Shown here: positions 9,261 through 17,866 of the stretch, piece by piece
Position numbering within the stretch: position 1 is the stretch's first letter
Layout: each line of letters begins with the position of its first letter
NCBI RefSeq assembly: GCF_019334565.1
Contig: NZ_CP079724.1
Location: 641,001 to 705,000, forward strand
Source of the DNA: Streptococcus oralis
GTDB lineage: Bacteria; Bacillota; Bacilli; Lactobacillales; Streptococcaceae
Reading direction: 5' to 3'
Length of the DNA: 64,000 nt
Made by a program: the position numbers and the translations under genes
The notes under the pieces: generated by a model
What the model saw: the letters and a program-made list of their open reading frames with translations, nothing else
Databases searched by the model: none
Told to the model about the DNA's origin: nothing

Positions 9261-9716
9261 ATGGAATTGACAGCCATTTATCATAGACCAGAATCAGAAT
9301 ACGCTTATCTTTACAAAGAAGGTCAGCTACATATCCGAATTAGAACGTAGAAAAATGATGTTCAGAAGGTTATTCTGCATTATGGAGATCCATTTATTTT
9401 CATTGAGGATAAGTATGAAGCTAAGAAAGAAATGACCAAAGTAACTTCAGACACCTTACTTGATTATTGGCAGGTTACGGTCTCTGTTGGTTTTTTACGC
9501 ATTCAGTATCTCTTTGAACTCCTTGATAAAGAGGGTAAGGGTATTTTTATGTAGATAAGGAACATACTCAAGAAAACTTGGATGCTGAAGGAAATGGCTT
9601 TAAACTTCCTTATGTTCACGAAATTGATGGATGTCAGGTTCCTAGTTGGATTTCAAATACCGTGTGGTATCAGATTTTCCCAGAACGCTTTGCTAATGGA
9701 AATCCTCATTTGACGT
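9261..9716 (+). pseudogene. Neopullulanase/cyclomaltodextrinase-type glycosidase, truncated and disrupted
   Basis: ATG 9261 has a good ribosome site (TTAGGAGAT). The translation begins MELTAIYHRPESEYAY, as in the N-terminal domain of neopullulanase-type alpha-glycosidases. An in-frame TAG lies at 9348-9350. A frameshift follows near 9545, where one T seems to be missing from a T run (the frame resumes as YVDKEHTQENL). The reading then reaches VWYQIFPERFANGN, the hallmark entry to the GH13 catalytic barrel. It stops there: from 9717 the DNA is a copy of the SDR 3' end. The catalytic domain is absent, so the gene is dead. The cre-like site upstream is consistent with its former role in maltodextrin use. 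Confidence 0.85.
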
Positions 9717-9913
9717 CAGATGGGAGCTACCTCAAATCGGTTGACCGTTTCCTACTCGAGCCAGATGCAGTAGCTAGAAAGATTGTCAAAATCATAGGAA
9801 AAAACAAACGGGAACTTAATCTTCCAATCTTGCTCCATTTAGCCCATAAATTTTATACCCTCTTCCCCAAATTAGCCGATAAGTTGGCAGGGGGAATCTT
9901 TAATTATAAGTAA
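9717..9913 (+). repeat. Duplicated 3' end of the SDR gene (second copy)
   Basis: This 197-bp block aligns without gaps to 7658-7854. I count 14 differences, 5 in the first ~17 bp and 9 in the last ~55 bp, with an identical core of about 125 bp between. It continues the reading frame of the glycosidase remnant, so a chimeric 111-codon ORF (9578-9913) exists, but this has no ribosome site and is unlikely to be a functional gene. Confidence 0.9.
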
Positions 9914-9942
9914 AAGGAGTTCCTTACAAAAGGAACTTTTTT
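9913..9942 (+). terminator. Intrinsic terminator after the duplicated SDR end
   Basis: AAAGGAGTTCCTT pairs with AAGGAACTTTTTT around a 4-nt loop, followed by T's. From here to 10163 there is only the AT-rich bgaA promoter region. Confidence 0.75.
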
Positions 9943-10065
9943 ATACTATTTAACTGAGTGTCAAAAATTTGTTTGTTTTTGTTCTAAATCTACATTCACT
10001 TTTTTTGAGTCTTCTACAAATTTTAGAAAAAACAATCAAAAATATGATTTTTTGTGTTTAGGGTA

Positions 10066-10094
10066 TTGAAATTTCCTATATTATTTTATAAAAT
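10066..10094 (+). promoter_or_regulatory. Candidate bgaA promoter
   Basis: TTGAAA (10066-10071) and TAAAAT (10089-10094) are spaced 17 bp apart, about 70 bp before the bgaA start. Confidence 0.5.
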
Positions 10095-10135
10095 AAGGGT
10101 AAAAGGCTATGAAAAAGTAATACGCTTACAAACAA

Positions 10136-10150
10136 ATGGAAGCGGTTACT
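10136..10150 (+). promoter_or_regulatory. cre (CcpA) site in the bgaA leader
   Basis: ATGGAAGCGGTTACT fits the consensus WTGNAANCGNWNNCW at every position. It lies downstream of the promoter and just before the ribosome site AAAGGAGG, a position where bound CcpA would block transcription when preferred sugars are present. Confidence 0.75.
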
Positions 10151-10163
10151 AAAGGAGGATTTT

Positions 10164-13100
10164 ATGGAAAAAGGCCATTGGAATCGTAAAAGAGTCTACA
10201 GCATTCGTAAGTTTGCCGTAGGCGCTTGCTCTGTCATGATTGGAACCTGTGCGGTTCTATTTGGAGGAAGTGTCATTGGAGAATCACCAGTTTTCGCGGA
10301 TGAAACTTCTATCGCCCACACTGTGGAACAAGCAAAAGAGGAAAGTCCGGCAGTGGAGGAAAAAGGAGATCAAACTGTAGCAGAGCACAAGGATGCTGCA
10401 AGTGTCGACCAAAGTCAAGCTGCTCCCATTGAAGCAAGCAAACCAGAGGTGAAAGAAGAGGAACCTGTAGTTCCAAAAGAGGAGAAAGCATCTCTAAAAC
10501 CTGAAGAAACAGCACCAAAGGTAGAATCTCAAGCTTCAAGTCAAGAAAAACCTGTTAAGGAAGATTTGAAGGCTGCGACAAATGAAGAAGTAAATCAAAT
10601 GATTGAAGACAGAAAAGTGAATTTTAATCAAAATTGGCACTTTAAACTCAATGCAAACTCCAAAGAAGCTGTGAAACCAGATGCAGATGTTTCGTCATGG
10701 CAAAAATTGGATCTACCACACGACTGGAGTATCTTTAACGATTTTGACCATCAATCACCTGCCCAAAACGAAGGTGGACAGCTCAATGGTGGTGAAGCTT
10801 GGTATCGTAAGACCTTTAAACTTGATGAAAAAGATCTCAAGAAGAATGTTCGTTTGACCTTTGATGGGGTCTACATGGATTCTCAAGTCTATGTCAATGG
10901 CCAGTTAGTGGGACATTATCCAAATGGTTATAACCAGTTCTCTTACGATATTACTAAATACCTCCACAAAGATGGTCGTGAGAATGTGATTGCTGTCCAT
11001 GCGGTTAACAAACAACCAAGTAGCCGCTGGTACTCTGGTAGCGGTATCTACCGTGATGTGACCTTGCAAATGACAGATAAAGTTCATGTTGAGAAGAATG
11101 GGACAACCATCTTAACACCAAAGCTAGAACAACAGCAACATGGCAAGGTTGAAACGCATGTGACCAGCAAAATCGTTAATACAGACGATAAAGACCATGA
11201 ATTGGTGGCAGAGTATCAAATCGTTGAACGTGGTGGTCAGGCTGTAACAGGCTTGGTTCGTACAGCGAGTCGTACCTTGAAAGCACATGAATCAACAAGT
11301 CTTGATGCTATTTTAGAAGTTGAACAACCAAAACTCTGGACCGTTTTAAATGACAAACCTGCCTTGTACGAATTGATTACGCGTGTTTACCGTGATGGTC
11401 AATTGGTGGATGCTAAGAAGGATCTGTTTGGTTACCGTTACTATCATTGGACTCCAAATGAAGGATTCTCTTTGAATGGTGAACGCATTAAATTCCATGG
11501 TGTTTCCTTACACCATGACCACGGAGCGCTTGGAGCAGAAGAAAACTATAAGGCAGAATACCGTCGTCTCAAACAAATGAAGGAGATGGGCGTTAACGCC
11601 ATCCGTACAACTCATAACCCTGCAAGTCCACAGACCTTGCAAATCGCAGCAGAACTTGGTTTGCTGGTTCAGGAAGAGGCCTTTGATACGTGGTATGGTG
11701 GTAAGAAACCTTATGACTACGGACGTTTCTTTGAAAAAGACGCTACTCACCCAGAAGCTAGAAAAGGTGAAAAATGGTCTGACTACGATCTTCGTACCAT
11801 GGTTGAAAGAGATAAAAATAACCCAGCTGTCTTCATGTGGTCTATCGGGAATGAAATCGGTGAAGCTAACGGTAATGCTCACTCTCTTGCAACGGTTAAA
11901 CGCTTAGTAAAAGTGATTAAAGATGTTGATACTACACGTTATGTTACTATGGGAGCAGATAAGTTCCGCTTTGGTGATGGTAGCGGTGATCATGAGAAAA
12001 TTGCTAATGAACTGGATGCAGTTGGTTTCAACTATTCAGAAGACAACTACAAGAAACTTCGTGCGAAACATCCAAACTGGTTGATTTACGGTTCTGAAAC
12101 ATCTTCAGCTACCCGTACACGTGGAAGTTACTATCGCCCTGAACAGGAATTGAAACATAGTAACGGACCTGAGCGCCATTACGAACAGTCTGACTATGGT
12201 AATGACCGAGTTGGCTGGGGTAAAACGGCAACAGATTCATGGACATTTGACCGTGACAACGCTGGCTATGCTGGACAGTTTATCTGGACAGGTACGGACT
12301 ATATCGGTGAACCTACACCATGGCACAACCAAAACCAAACTCCCGTTAAGAGCTCTTACTTTGGTATCGTAGATACAGCAGGTATTCCAAAACATGACTT
12401 TTATCTCTACCAAAGCCAATGGGTTTCTGCCAAGAAGAAACCGATGGTACACCTTCTTCCTCACTGGAACTGGGAAAATAGAGAATTGGCATCGAAAGTT
12501 GAAGATTCAGACGGAAAAATCCCAGTTCGAGCTTACTCAAACGCTGCAAGTGTAGAATTGTTCTTAAATGGTCAATCTCTTGGAGTTAAGAAGTTCAACA
12601 AGAAACAAACCAGTGATGGCCGCACTTACCAAGAAGGTGCCAATGCTAAGGAACTCTATCTTGAATGGAAGGTTGCGTACCAACCAGGTACTTTAGAAGC
12701 TGTAGCTCGCGATGAAGCTGGAAAAGAAATTGCACGTGATAAGATCACGACGGCAGGCCAACCAGCAGGTGTTCGCCTCGTCAAGGAAGAACACGCAATC
12801 GCAGCAGATGGAAAAGACTTGACCTACATCTACTACGAAATCGTAGATAGTGAAGGAAATGTGGTACCAACTGCCAATAATTTGGTTCGTTTCCAATTGC
12901 ATGGACAAGGTCAACTGGTTGGTGTTGATAATGGGGAACAAGCCAGCCGTGAACGCTACAAGGCACAACCTGATGGTTCTTGGATCCGCAGAGCCTTTAA
13001 CGGTAAAGGGGTTGCCATTGTTAAATCAACTGAGCAAGCAGGTAAATTCACTCTAACAGCCCATTCAGATCTCTTGAAATCTGGTCAAGTAACGGTCTTT

Positions 13101-16100
13101 ACTGGTAAAAAAGAAGACCAAGAAAAGACCGTTCTCGGAACAGAAGTACCAAAAGTACGTACTGTTATTGAAAAAGAGCCAAAAATGCCGAAGACAGTCG
13201 GTTTTATCTACAGTGATGGCAGTCGTGAAAAACGTCCAGTAACCTGGTCTTCAGTTGATGTGAGCCAAGCAGGAGTTGTGACTGTTAAAGGTATGGCAGA
13301 CGGACGTGAAGTTGAGGCTCGTGTAGAAGTTCTAGCAATTGCGAAAGAACTACCAACTGTTAAACGTGTTGCCCCAGGAACAGACTTGAGCGCTGTTGAT
13401 AAATACGTTTCTATTGCTGTTACGGATGGAAGCGTACAAGAATACGAAGTTGATAAGTGGGAGATTTCGGAAGCAGATAAAGCTAAACTGTCAGTTGCAG
13501 GATCACGTATTCAAATGACTGGTCAACTGGGTGGTGAGACTATTCACGCTACCCTTGTGGTAGAAGAAGGTAATCCTGCGGCTCCTGCAGTACCAAATGT
13601 AACGGTTGGTGGCGAATCTGTCACTGGTCTTACTACTCAAAATCCAATGCAATATCGAACTCTTGCTTACGGTGCATCCTTGCCAGAAGTTGTAGCAAGT
13701 GCTGAAAATGCGGATGTTACTGTAGTCCAAGCAAGTGCAGCAAACGGCATGCGTGCAAGCATCTATGTTCAACCAAAAGATGGTGGACCTCTTCAAACAT
13801 ATGCAATTCAATTCCTTGAAGAAGCACCAAAAATTGACCACTTGAGCTTACAAGTAGAGCAAGCTGACGGTCTTAAAGAAGACCAAACAGTGAAATTGTC
13901 TGTCCTTGCACACTATCAAGACGGAACACAAGCAGTTCTACCAGCAGATAAGGTGACCTTCTCTACAAGTGGTGAAGGGGAAGTCGCAGTTCGTAAAGGA
14001 ATGCTTGAGTTGCATAAGCCAGGAACAGTCACTCTCAAAGCAGAATATGAGGGGGCTACAGGTCAAATCGATCTTACGATCCAGGCCAATACTGAGAAAA
14101 AAGTAGCCCAATCTATCCGTCCAGTAAACGTAGTAACAGACTTGCATCAAGAACCTACTCTTCCAGCAACAGTAACGGTTGAGTATGACAAAGGTTTCCC
14201 TAAAGCGCACAAAGTCACTTGGCAAGCCATTCCAAAAGAAAAACTCGACCACTATCAAACCTTTGAAGTTCTAGGTAAAGTTGAAGGTCTGGATCTTGAA
14301 GCGCGTGCTAAAGTATCTGTAGAAGGCATCGTTTCAGTTGAAGAAGTTAGTGTGACAACCCCAATCGCAGAAGCACCACAATTACCAGAAAGCGTTCGTA
14401 CCTACGATTCAAATGGCCACGTTTCATCAGCTAAGGTTACTTGGGATGCGATTCGTCCAGACCAATACGCCAAGGAAGGTGTCTTTACAGTTAATGGTCG
14501 CCTAGAAGGTACGCAATTAACAACTAAACTTCATGTTCGCGTATCTGCTCAAACTGAGAAGGGGGCAAATATTTCTGACCAATGGACCGGTTCAGAATTG
14601 CCACTTGCCTTTGCTTCAGACTCAAATCCAACTGATCCTGTTTCAAACGTCAACGATAAATTGATTTCCTTTAATGACCGCCCAGCTAACCGTTGGACAA
14701 ACTGGAACCGTACTAATCCAGAAGCTTCAGTTGGTGTCCTATTCGGAGACTCAGGTATTTTGAGCAAACGTTCAGTTGATAATCTAAGTGTCGGATTCCA
14801 CGAAGACCACGGAGTTGGTGTACCGAAGTCTTATGTGATTGAATATTATGTCGGTAAGACCGTTCCAACAGCCCCTAAAAACCCTAGCTTTGTAGGTGAG
14901 GAAAACCATGCCTTTAATGATCCTGCAAACTGGAAAGAGGTAAGCAATCTCAAAGCACCAGCTCAATTAAAAGCTGGAGAAATGAATCATTTCAGCTTTG
15001 ATAAAGTTGAGACCTATGCGGTTCGCATTCGTATGGTTCGACTTGATAGCAAGAAGGGAACGTCTATCACAGAAGTACAAATTTTTGCGAAACAAGTTGC
15101 GGCAGCTAAACAAGGACAAACGAGAATCCAAGTTGACGGTAAAGACTTAGCAAACTTTAACCCAGATTTGACAGACTACTATCTTGAGTCTGTAGATGGA
15201 AAAGTTCCTGCAGTAACAGCAAGTGTTAGCAACAATGGTCTCGCTACCGTCGTTCCAAGTGTTCGTGAAGGTGAGCCAGTTCGTGTTATCGCGAAAGCTG
15301 AAAATGGCGACATCCTAGGAGAATACCGTCTACACTTTACAAGCAATAAAGACTTGCTCTCTCGTAAACCAGTTGCCGCGGTCAAACAAGCTCGCTTGCT
15401 ACAAGTAGGGCAACCGCTTGAATTGCCAACTAAGGTTCCTGTTTACTTCACAGGTAAAGACGGTTACGAAACAAAAGACTTGGCAGTTGAATGGGAAGAA
15501 GTTCCAGCAGAAAATCTGACAAAAGCAGGTCAATTTACTGTAAGAGGCCGTGTTCTTGGTAGTGATCTTGTTGCTGAGTTCACTGTACGAGTGACAGACA
15601 AACTTGGTGAAGCTCTTTCAAATAACCCAGAGTATGATGAAAATAGTAACCGCGCCTTTGCTTCAGCCACTAACGACATTGATAGAAACTCCCATGACCG
15701 TGTGGACTATCTCAATGACGGAAATCATTCAGAAAATCGTCGTTGGACAAACTGGTCTCCAACACCATCTTCAAATCCAGAAGTATCAGCGGGTGTAATC
15801 TTCCGTGAAAATGGTAAGATTGTCGAACGGACTGTTGCGCAAGCTAAACTTCATTTCTTTGCAGATAGTGGTACGGATGCCCCATCTAAACTCGTTTTGG
15901 AACGCTATATTGGCCCAGATTTTGAAGTTCCTACCTACTATTCTAACTACCAAGCCTACGATGCAGCTCATCCATTCAATAATCCAGAAAATTGGGAAGC
16001 TGTGCCTTATCGTGCGGATAAAGACATCGCAGCTGGTGATGAAATCAACGTAACATTTAAAGCTGTCAAAGCCAAAGCCATGAGATGGCGTATGGAGCGC

Positions 16101-17402
16101 AAAGCGGATAAGAAGGGTGTTGCGATGATTGAGATGACCTTCCTTGCACCGAGTGAATTACCTCAAGAAAGTACCCAATCAAAAATTCTTGTAGATGGAA
16201 AAGAGCTTCCTGACTTCGCTGAAGATCGTCAAGACTACCAAATCACCTATAAAGGTCAACGTCCAAAAGTCTCAGTCGAAGAAAGCAATCAAGTAGCTTC
16301 AACAGTTGTAGATAGCGGAGACGATAGCCTTCCAGTACTTGTTCGTCTTGTTTCAGAAAGTGGAAAACAAGTCAAGGAATACCGTATCCAGTTGACTAAG
16401 GAAAAACCAGTTTCTGAGAAGACTGTTGCTGCTGTACAAGAAGAACTTCCAAAACTCGAATTTGTTGAAAACGATTTGGCCTACAAGACAGTTGAGAAAA
16501 AGGATTCAACGCTGTATCTAGGAGAAACTCGTGTAGAACAAGAAGGAAAAGTTGGTAAGGAACGGATCTTCACAGTGGTTAATCCTAGTGGAAGTAAGGA
16601 AGAAAAACTCCGTGAAGTGGTAGAGGCTCCGACAGACCGCATCGTCTTGGTCGGAACAAAACCAGGAACCTCTCTTCCAGAAGACGAAGTGAAGAACCTT
16701 GTCCTCGACAGACCCGAACTTATAGTCGAAGAAGAAACCATCGACTTCAAGGTTCAGGAGCGTAAGTCTGATAAGTTGTATCTAGGAGAAACTCGTGTCC
16801 TACAAGAAGGTCAAAAAGGTATTCGTCTTCACTTGATTGAAGTAGAAAATGGAAAACGTCAGCTTAAAGAAACTTACGATAAAGTCGCTGCTCAAGATCG
16901 TATAGTAGAAGTTGGCACTAAACCAGGAACTTCTCTTCCAGAAGATGAAGTGAAGAACCTAGTCCTTAACAGACCAGAACTTGTAATCGAAGAAGAAACA
17001 ATTGATTTCAAGGTTCAGGAACAAAAGAATGATCAGCTTCCAGTAGGTCAAATTCGTGTTCTCCAAGAAGGTCAAAAAGGTATCCGTGTTCACTTAATCG
17101 AAGTTGAAAATGGCAAGCGAACTGAAAAAGAAAGCTATGATAAAGTCATGGCTCAAGATCGCATTGTAGAAGTAGGTACGGCTAGTGAAACAACTAAACC
17201 AGTACCTCAAGAATCTACAAAACCACAAGTATCAGAAAAAGCAGATACAAAAGAAATCTCCTCAAGTGAAGCTAGTCAAGCTCAAGAAGAACAGTTACCA
17301 AATACAGGAAGTGCAGCAAGTCAAGCAGCTCTAGCAGCAGGTTTAGCTCTTCTTGGTTTGAGTGCAGGTCTAGTGGCCACTAAAGGTAAAAAAGAAGACT
17401 AG
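10164..17402 (+). CDS. bgaA: Cell-wall-anchored beta-galactosidase BgaA
   Basis: 2412 residues. It removes terminal galactose from host glycans at the cell surface and also acts as an adhesin in pneumococcus. The N-terminus has a YSIRK-type signal (YSIRKFAVGACSVMIGT). A Glu/Pro-rich linker leads to the GH2 module (from about residue 150), with acid/base Glu564 in SIGNEIG and nucleophile Glu645 in YGSETSS, the same numbers as in the pneumococcal enzyme. Two carbohydrate-binding modules resembling CBM71 follow (about 1465-1640 and 1815-1990, each with RRWTNW or NRWTNW-type segments), then three G5 domains (about 2105-2340), and the sorting signal LPNTG with a hydrophobic helix and KGKKED. The start ATG 10164 follows AAAGGAGG. 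It is regulated by the cre site upstream and ends at a strong terminator. Confidence 0.97.
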   Translation: MEKGHWNRKRVYSIRKFAVGACSVMIGTCAVLFGGSVIGESPVFADETSIAHTVEQAKEESPAVEEKGDQTVAEHKDAASVDQSQAAPIEASKPEVKEEEPVVPKEEKASLKPEETAPKVESQASSQEKPVKEDLKAATNEEVNQMIEDRKVNFNQNWHFKLNANSKEAVKPDADVSSWQKLDLPHDWSIFNDFDHQSPAQNEGGQLNGGEAWYRKTFKLDEKDLKKNVRLTFDGVYMDSQVYVNGQLVGHYPNGYNQFSYDITKYLHKDGRENVIAVHAVNKQPSSRWYSGSGIYRDVTLQMTDKVHVEKNGTTILTPKLEQQQHGKVETHVTSKIVNTDDKDHELVAEYQIVERGGQAVTGLVRTASRTLKAHESTSLDAILEVEQPKLWTVLNDKPALYELITRVYRDGQLVDAKKDLFGYRYYHWTPNEGFSLNGERIKFHGVSLHHDHGALGAEENYKAEYRRLKQMKEMGVNAIRTTHNPASPQTLQIAAELGLLVQEEAFDTWYGGKKPYDYGRFFEKDATHPEARKGEKWSDYDLRTMVERDKNNPAVFMWSIGNEIGEANGNAHSLATVKRLVKVIKDVDTTRYVTMGADKFRFGDGSGDHEKIANELDAVGFNYSEDNYKKLRAKHPNWLIYGSETSSATRTRGSYYRPEQELKHSNGPERHYEQSDYGNDRVGWGKTATDSWTFDRDNAGYAGQFIWTGTDYIGEPTPWHNQNQTPVKSSYFGIVDTAGIPKHDFYLYQSQWVSAKKKPMVHLLPHWNWENRELASKVEDSDGKIPVRAYSNAASVELFLNGQSLGVKKFNKKQTSDGRTYQEGANAKELYLEWKVAYQPGTLEAVARDEAGKEIARDKITTAGQPAGVRLVKEEHAIAADGKDLTYIYYEIVDSEGNVVPTANNLVRFQLHGQGQLVGVDNGEQASRERYKAQPDGSWIRRAFNGKGVAIVKSTEQAGKFTLTAHSDLLKSGQVTVFTGKKEDQEKTVLGTEVPKVRTVIEKEPKMPKTVGFIYSDGSREKRPVTWSSVDVSQAGVVTVKGMADGREVEARVEVLAIAKELPTVKRVAPGTDLSAVDKYVSIAVTDGSVQEYEVDKWEISEADKAKLSVAGSRIQMTGQLGGETIHATLVVEEGNPAAPAVPNVTVGGESVTGLTTQNPMQYRTLAYGASLPEVVASAENADVTVVQASAANGMRASIYVQPKDGGPLQTYAIQFLEEAPKIDHLSLQVEQADGLKEDQTVKLSVLAHYQDGTQAVLPADKVTFSTSGEGEVAVRKGMLELHKPGTVTLKAEYEGATGQIDLTIQANTEKKVAQSIRPVNVVTDLHQEPTLPATVTVEYDKGFPKAHKVTWQAIPKEKLDHYQTFEVLGKVEGLDLEARAKVSVEGIVSVEEVSVTTPIAEAPQLPESVRTYDSNGHVSSAKVTWDAIRPDQYAKEGVFTVNGRLEGTQLTTKLHVRVSAQTEKGANISDQWTGSELPLAFASDSNPTDPVSNVNDKLISFNDRPANRWTNWNRTNPEASVGVLFGDSGILSKRSVDNLSVGFHEDHGVGVPKSYVIEYYVGKTVPTAPKNPSFVGEENHAFNDPANWKEVSNLKAPAQLKAGEMNHFSFDKVETYAVRIRMVRLDSKKGTSITEVQIFAKQVAAAKQGQTRIQVDGKDLANFNPDLTDYYLESVDGKVPAVTASVSNNGLATVVPSVREGEPVRVIAKAENGDILGEYRLHFTSNKDLLSRKPVAAVKQARLLQVGQPLELPTKVPVYFTGKDGYETKDLAVEWEEVPAENLTKAGQFTVRGRVLGSDLVAEFTVRVTDKLGEALSNNPEYDENSNRAFASATNDIDRNSHDRVDYLNDGNHSENRRWTNWSPTPSSNPEVSAGVIFRENGKIVERTVAQAKLHFFADSGTDAPSKLVLERYIGPDFEVPTYYSNYQAYDAAHPFNNPENWEAVPYRADKDIAAGDEINVTFKAVKAKAMRWRMERKADKKGVAMIEMTFLAPSELPQESTQSKILVDGKELPDFAEDRQDYQITYKGQRPKVSVEESNQVASTVVDSGDDSLPVLVRLVSESGKQVKEYRIQLTKEKPVSEKTVAAVQEELPKLEFVENDLAYKTVEKKDSTLYLGETRVEQEGKVGKERIFTVVNPSGSKEEKLREVVEAPTDRIVLVGTKPGTSLPEDEVKNLVLDRPELIVEEETIDFKVQERKSDKLYLGETRVLQEGQKGIRLHLIEVENGKRQLKETYDKVAAQDRIVEVGTKPGTSLPEDEVKNLVLNRPELVIEEETIDFKVQEQKNDQLPVGQIRVLQEGQKGIRVHLIEVENGKRTEKESYDKVMAQDRIVEVGTASETTKPVPQESTKPQVSEKADTKEISSSEASQAQEEQLPNTGSAASQAALAAGLALLGLSAGLVATKGKKED

Positions 17403-17435
17403 AATGAATCAGTATTTCTTCTAAATGTATCTCAG

Positions 17436-17460
17436 AAAGACCAGGGAATCCTGGTCTTTT
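17436..17460 (+). terminator. Terminator after bgaA
   Basis: AAAGACCAGG (17436-17445) and CCTGGTCTTT (17450-17459) form a perfect 10-bp stem with a 4-nt loop and T run. The remaining 17461-17866 gap is AT-rich with no gene I can support; a possible -10 (TATGATAAAAT region, about 17732-17742) may serve the next gene. Confidence 0.85.
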
Positions 17461-17866
17461 TAATGGGTAGAAGTATTCTCTAAAGAGCAATTTAACGTTT
17501 GTGAAATCAGATAACCAAAATGATAAAAACACTATCTGGTATCCAAAACGAGGTGAACTTATTTTTTAAAAAATGGCGGTAAAATATACCAGATTTTGTT
17601 TCGATGACAGGAGAAGAAAAGACACAAAGCGGTTAATATACGGATGTGAAAAAGTCGATTTCAATCGGTAAGAAAAAATTGGATATTTTTTATAAAAATT
17701 TGCTTGATAGTTCTAGCCTTTTTCTTCATAGTATGATAAAATGTGGATGTAATGTGGCTAATAATTTTCGCTTGAAAAAGGAGAATGGTGATTAGTTGGG
17801 GACAATCATTTAGTTTACTATTACATTGTACATTTACAACTGAATATTATAAGAAAGGAAGATTAA

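Noticed and set aside
9578-9913. Apparent 111-codon gene
   Set aside because: It is the out-of-frame remainder of a glycosidase pseudogene run into a duplicated SDR tail; it has no ribosome site.
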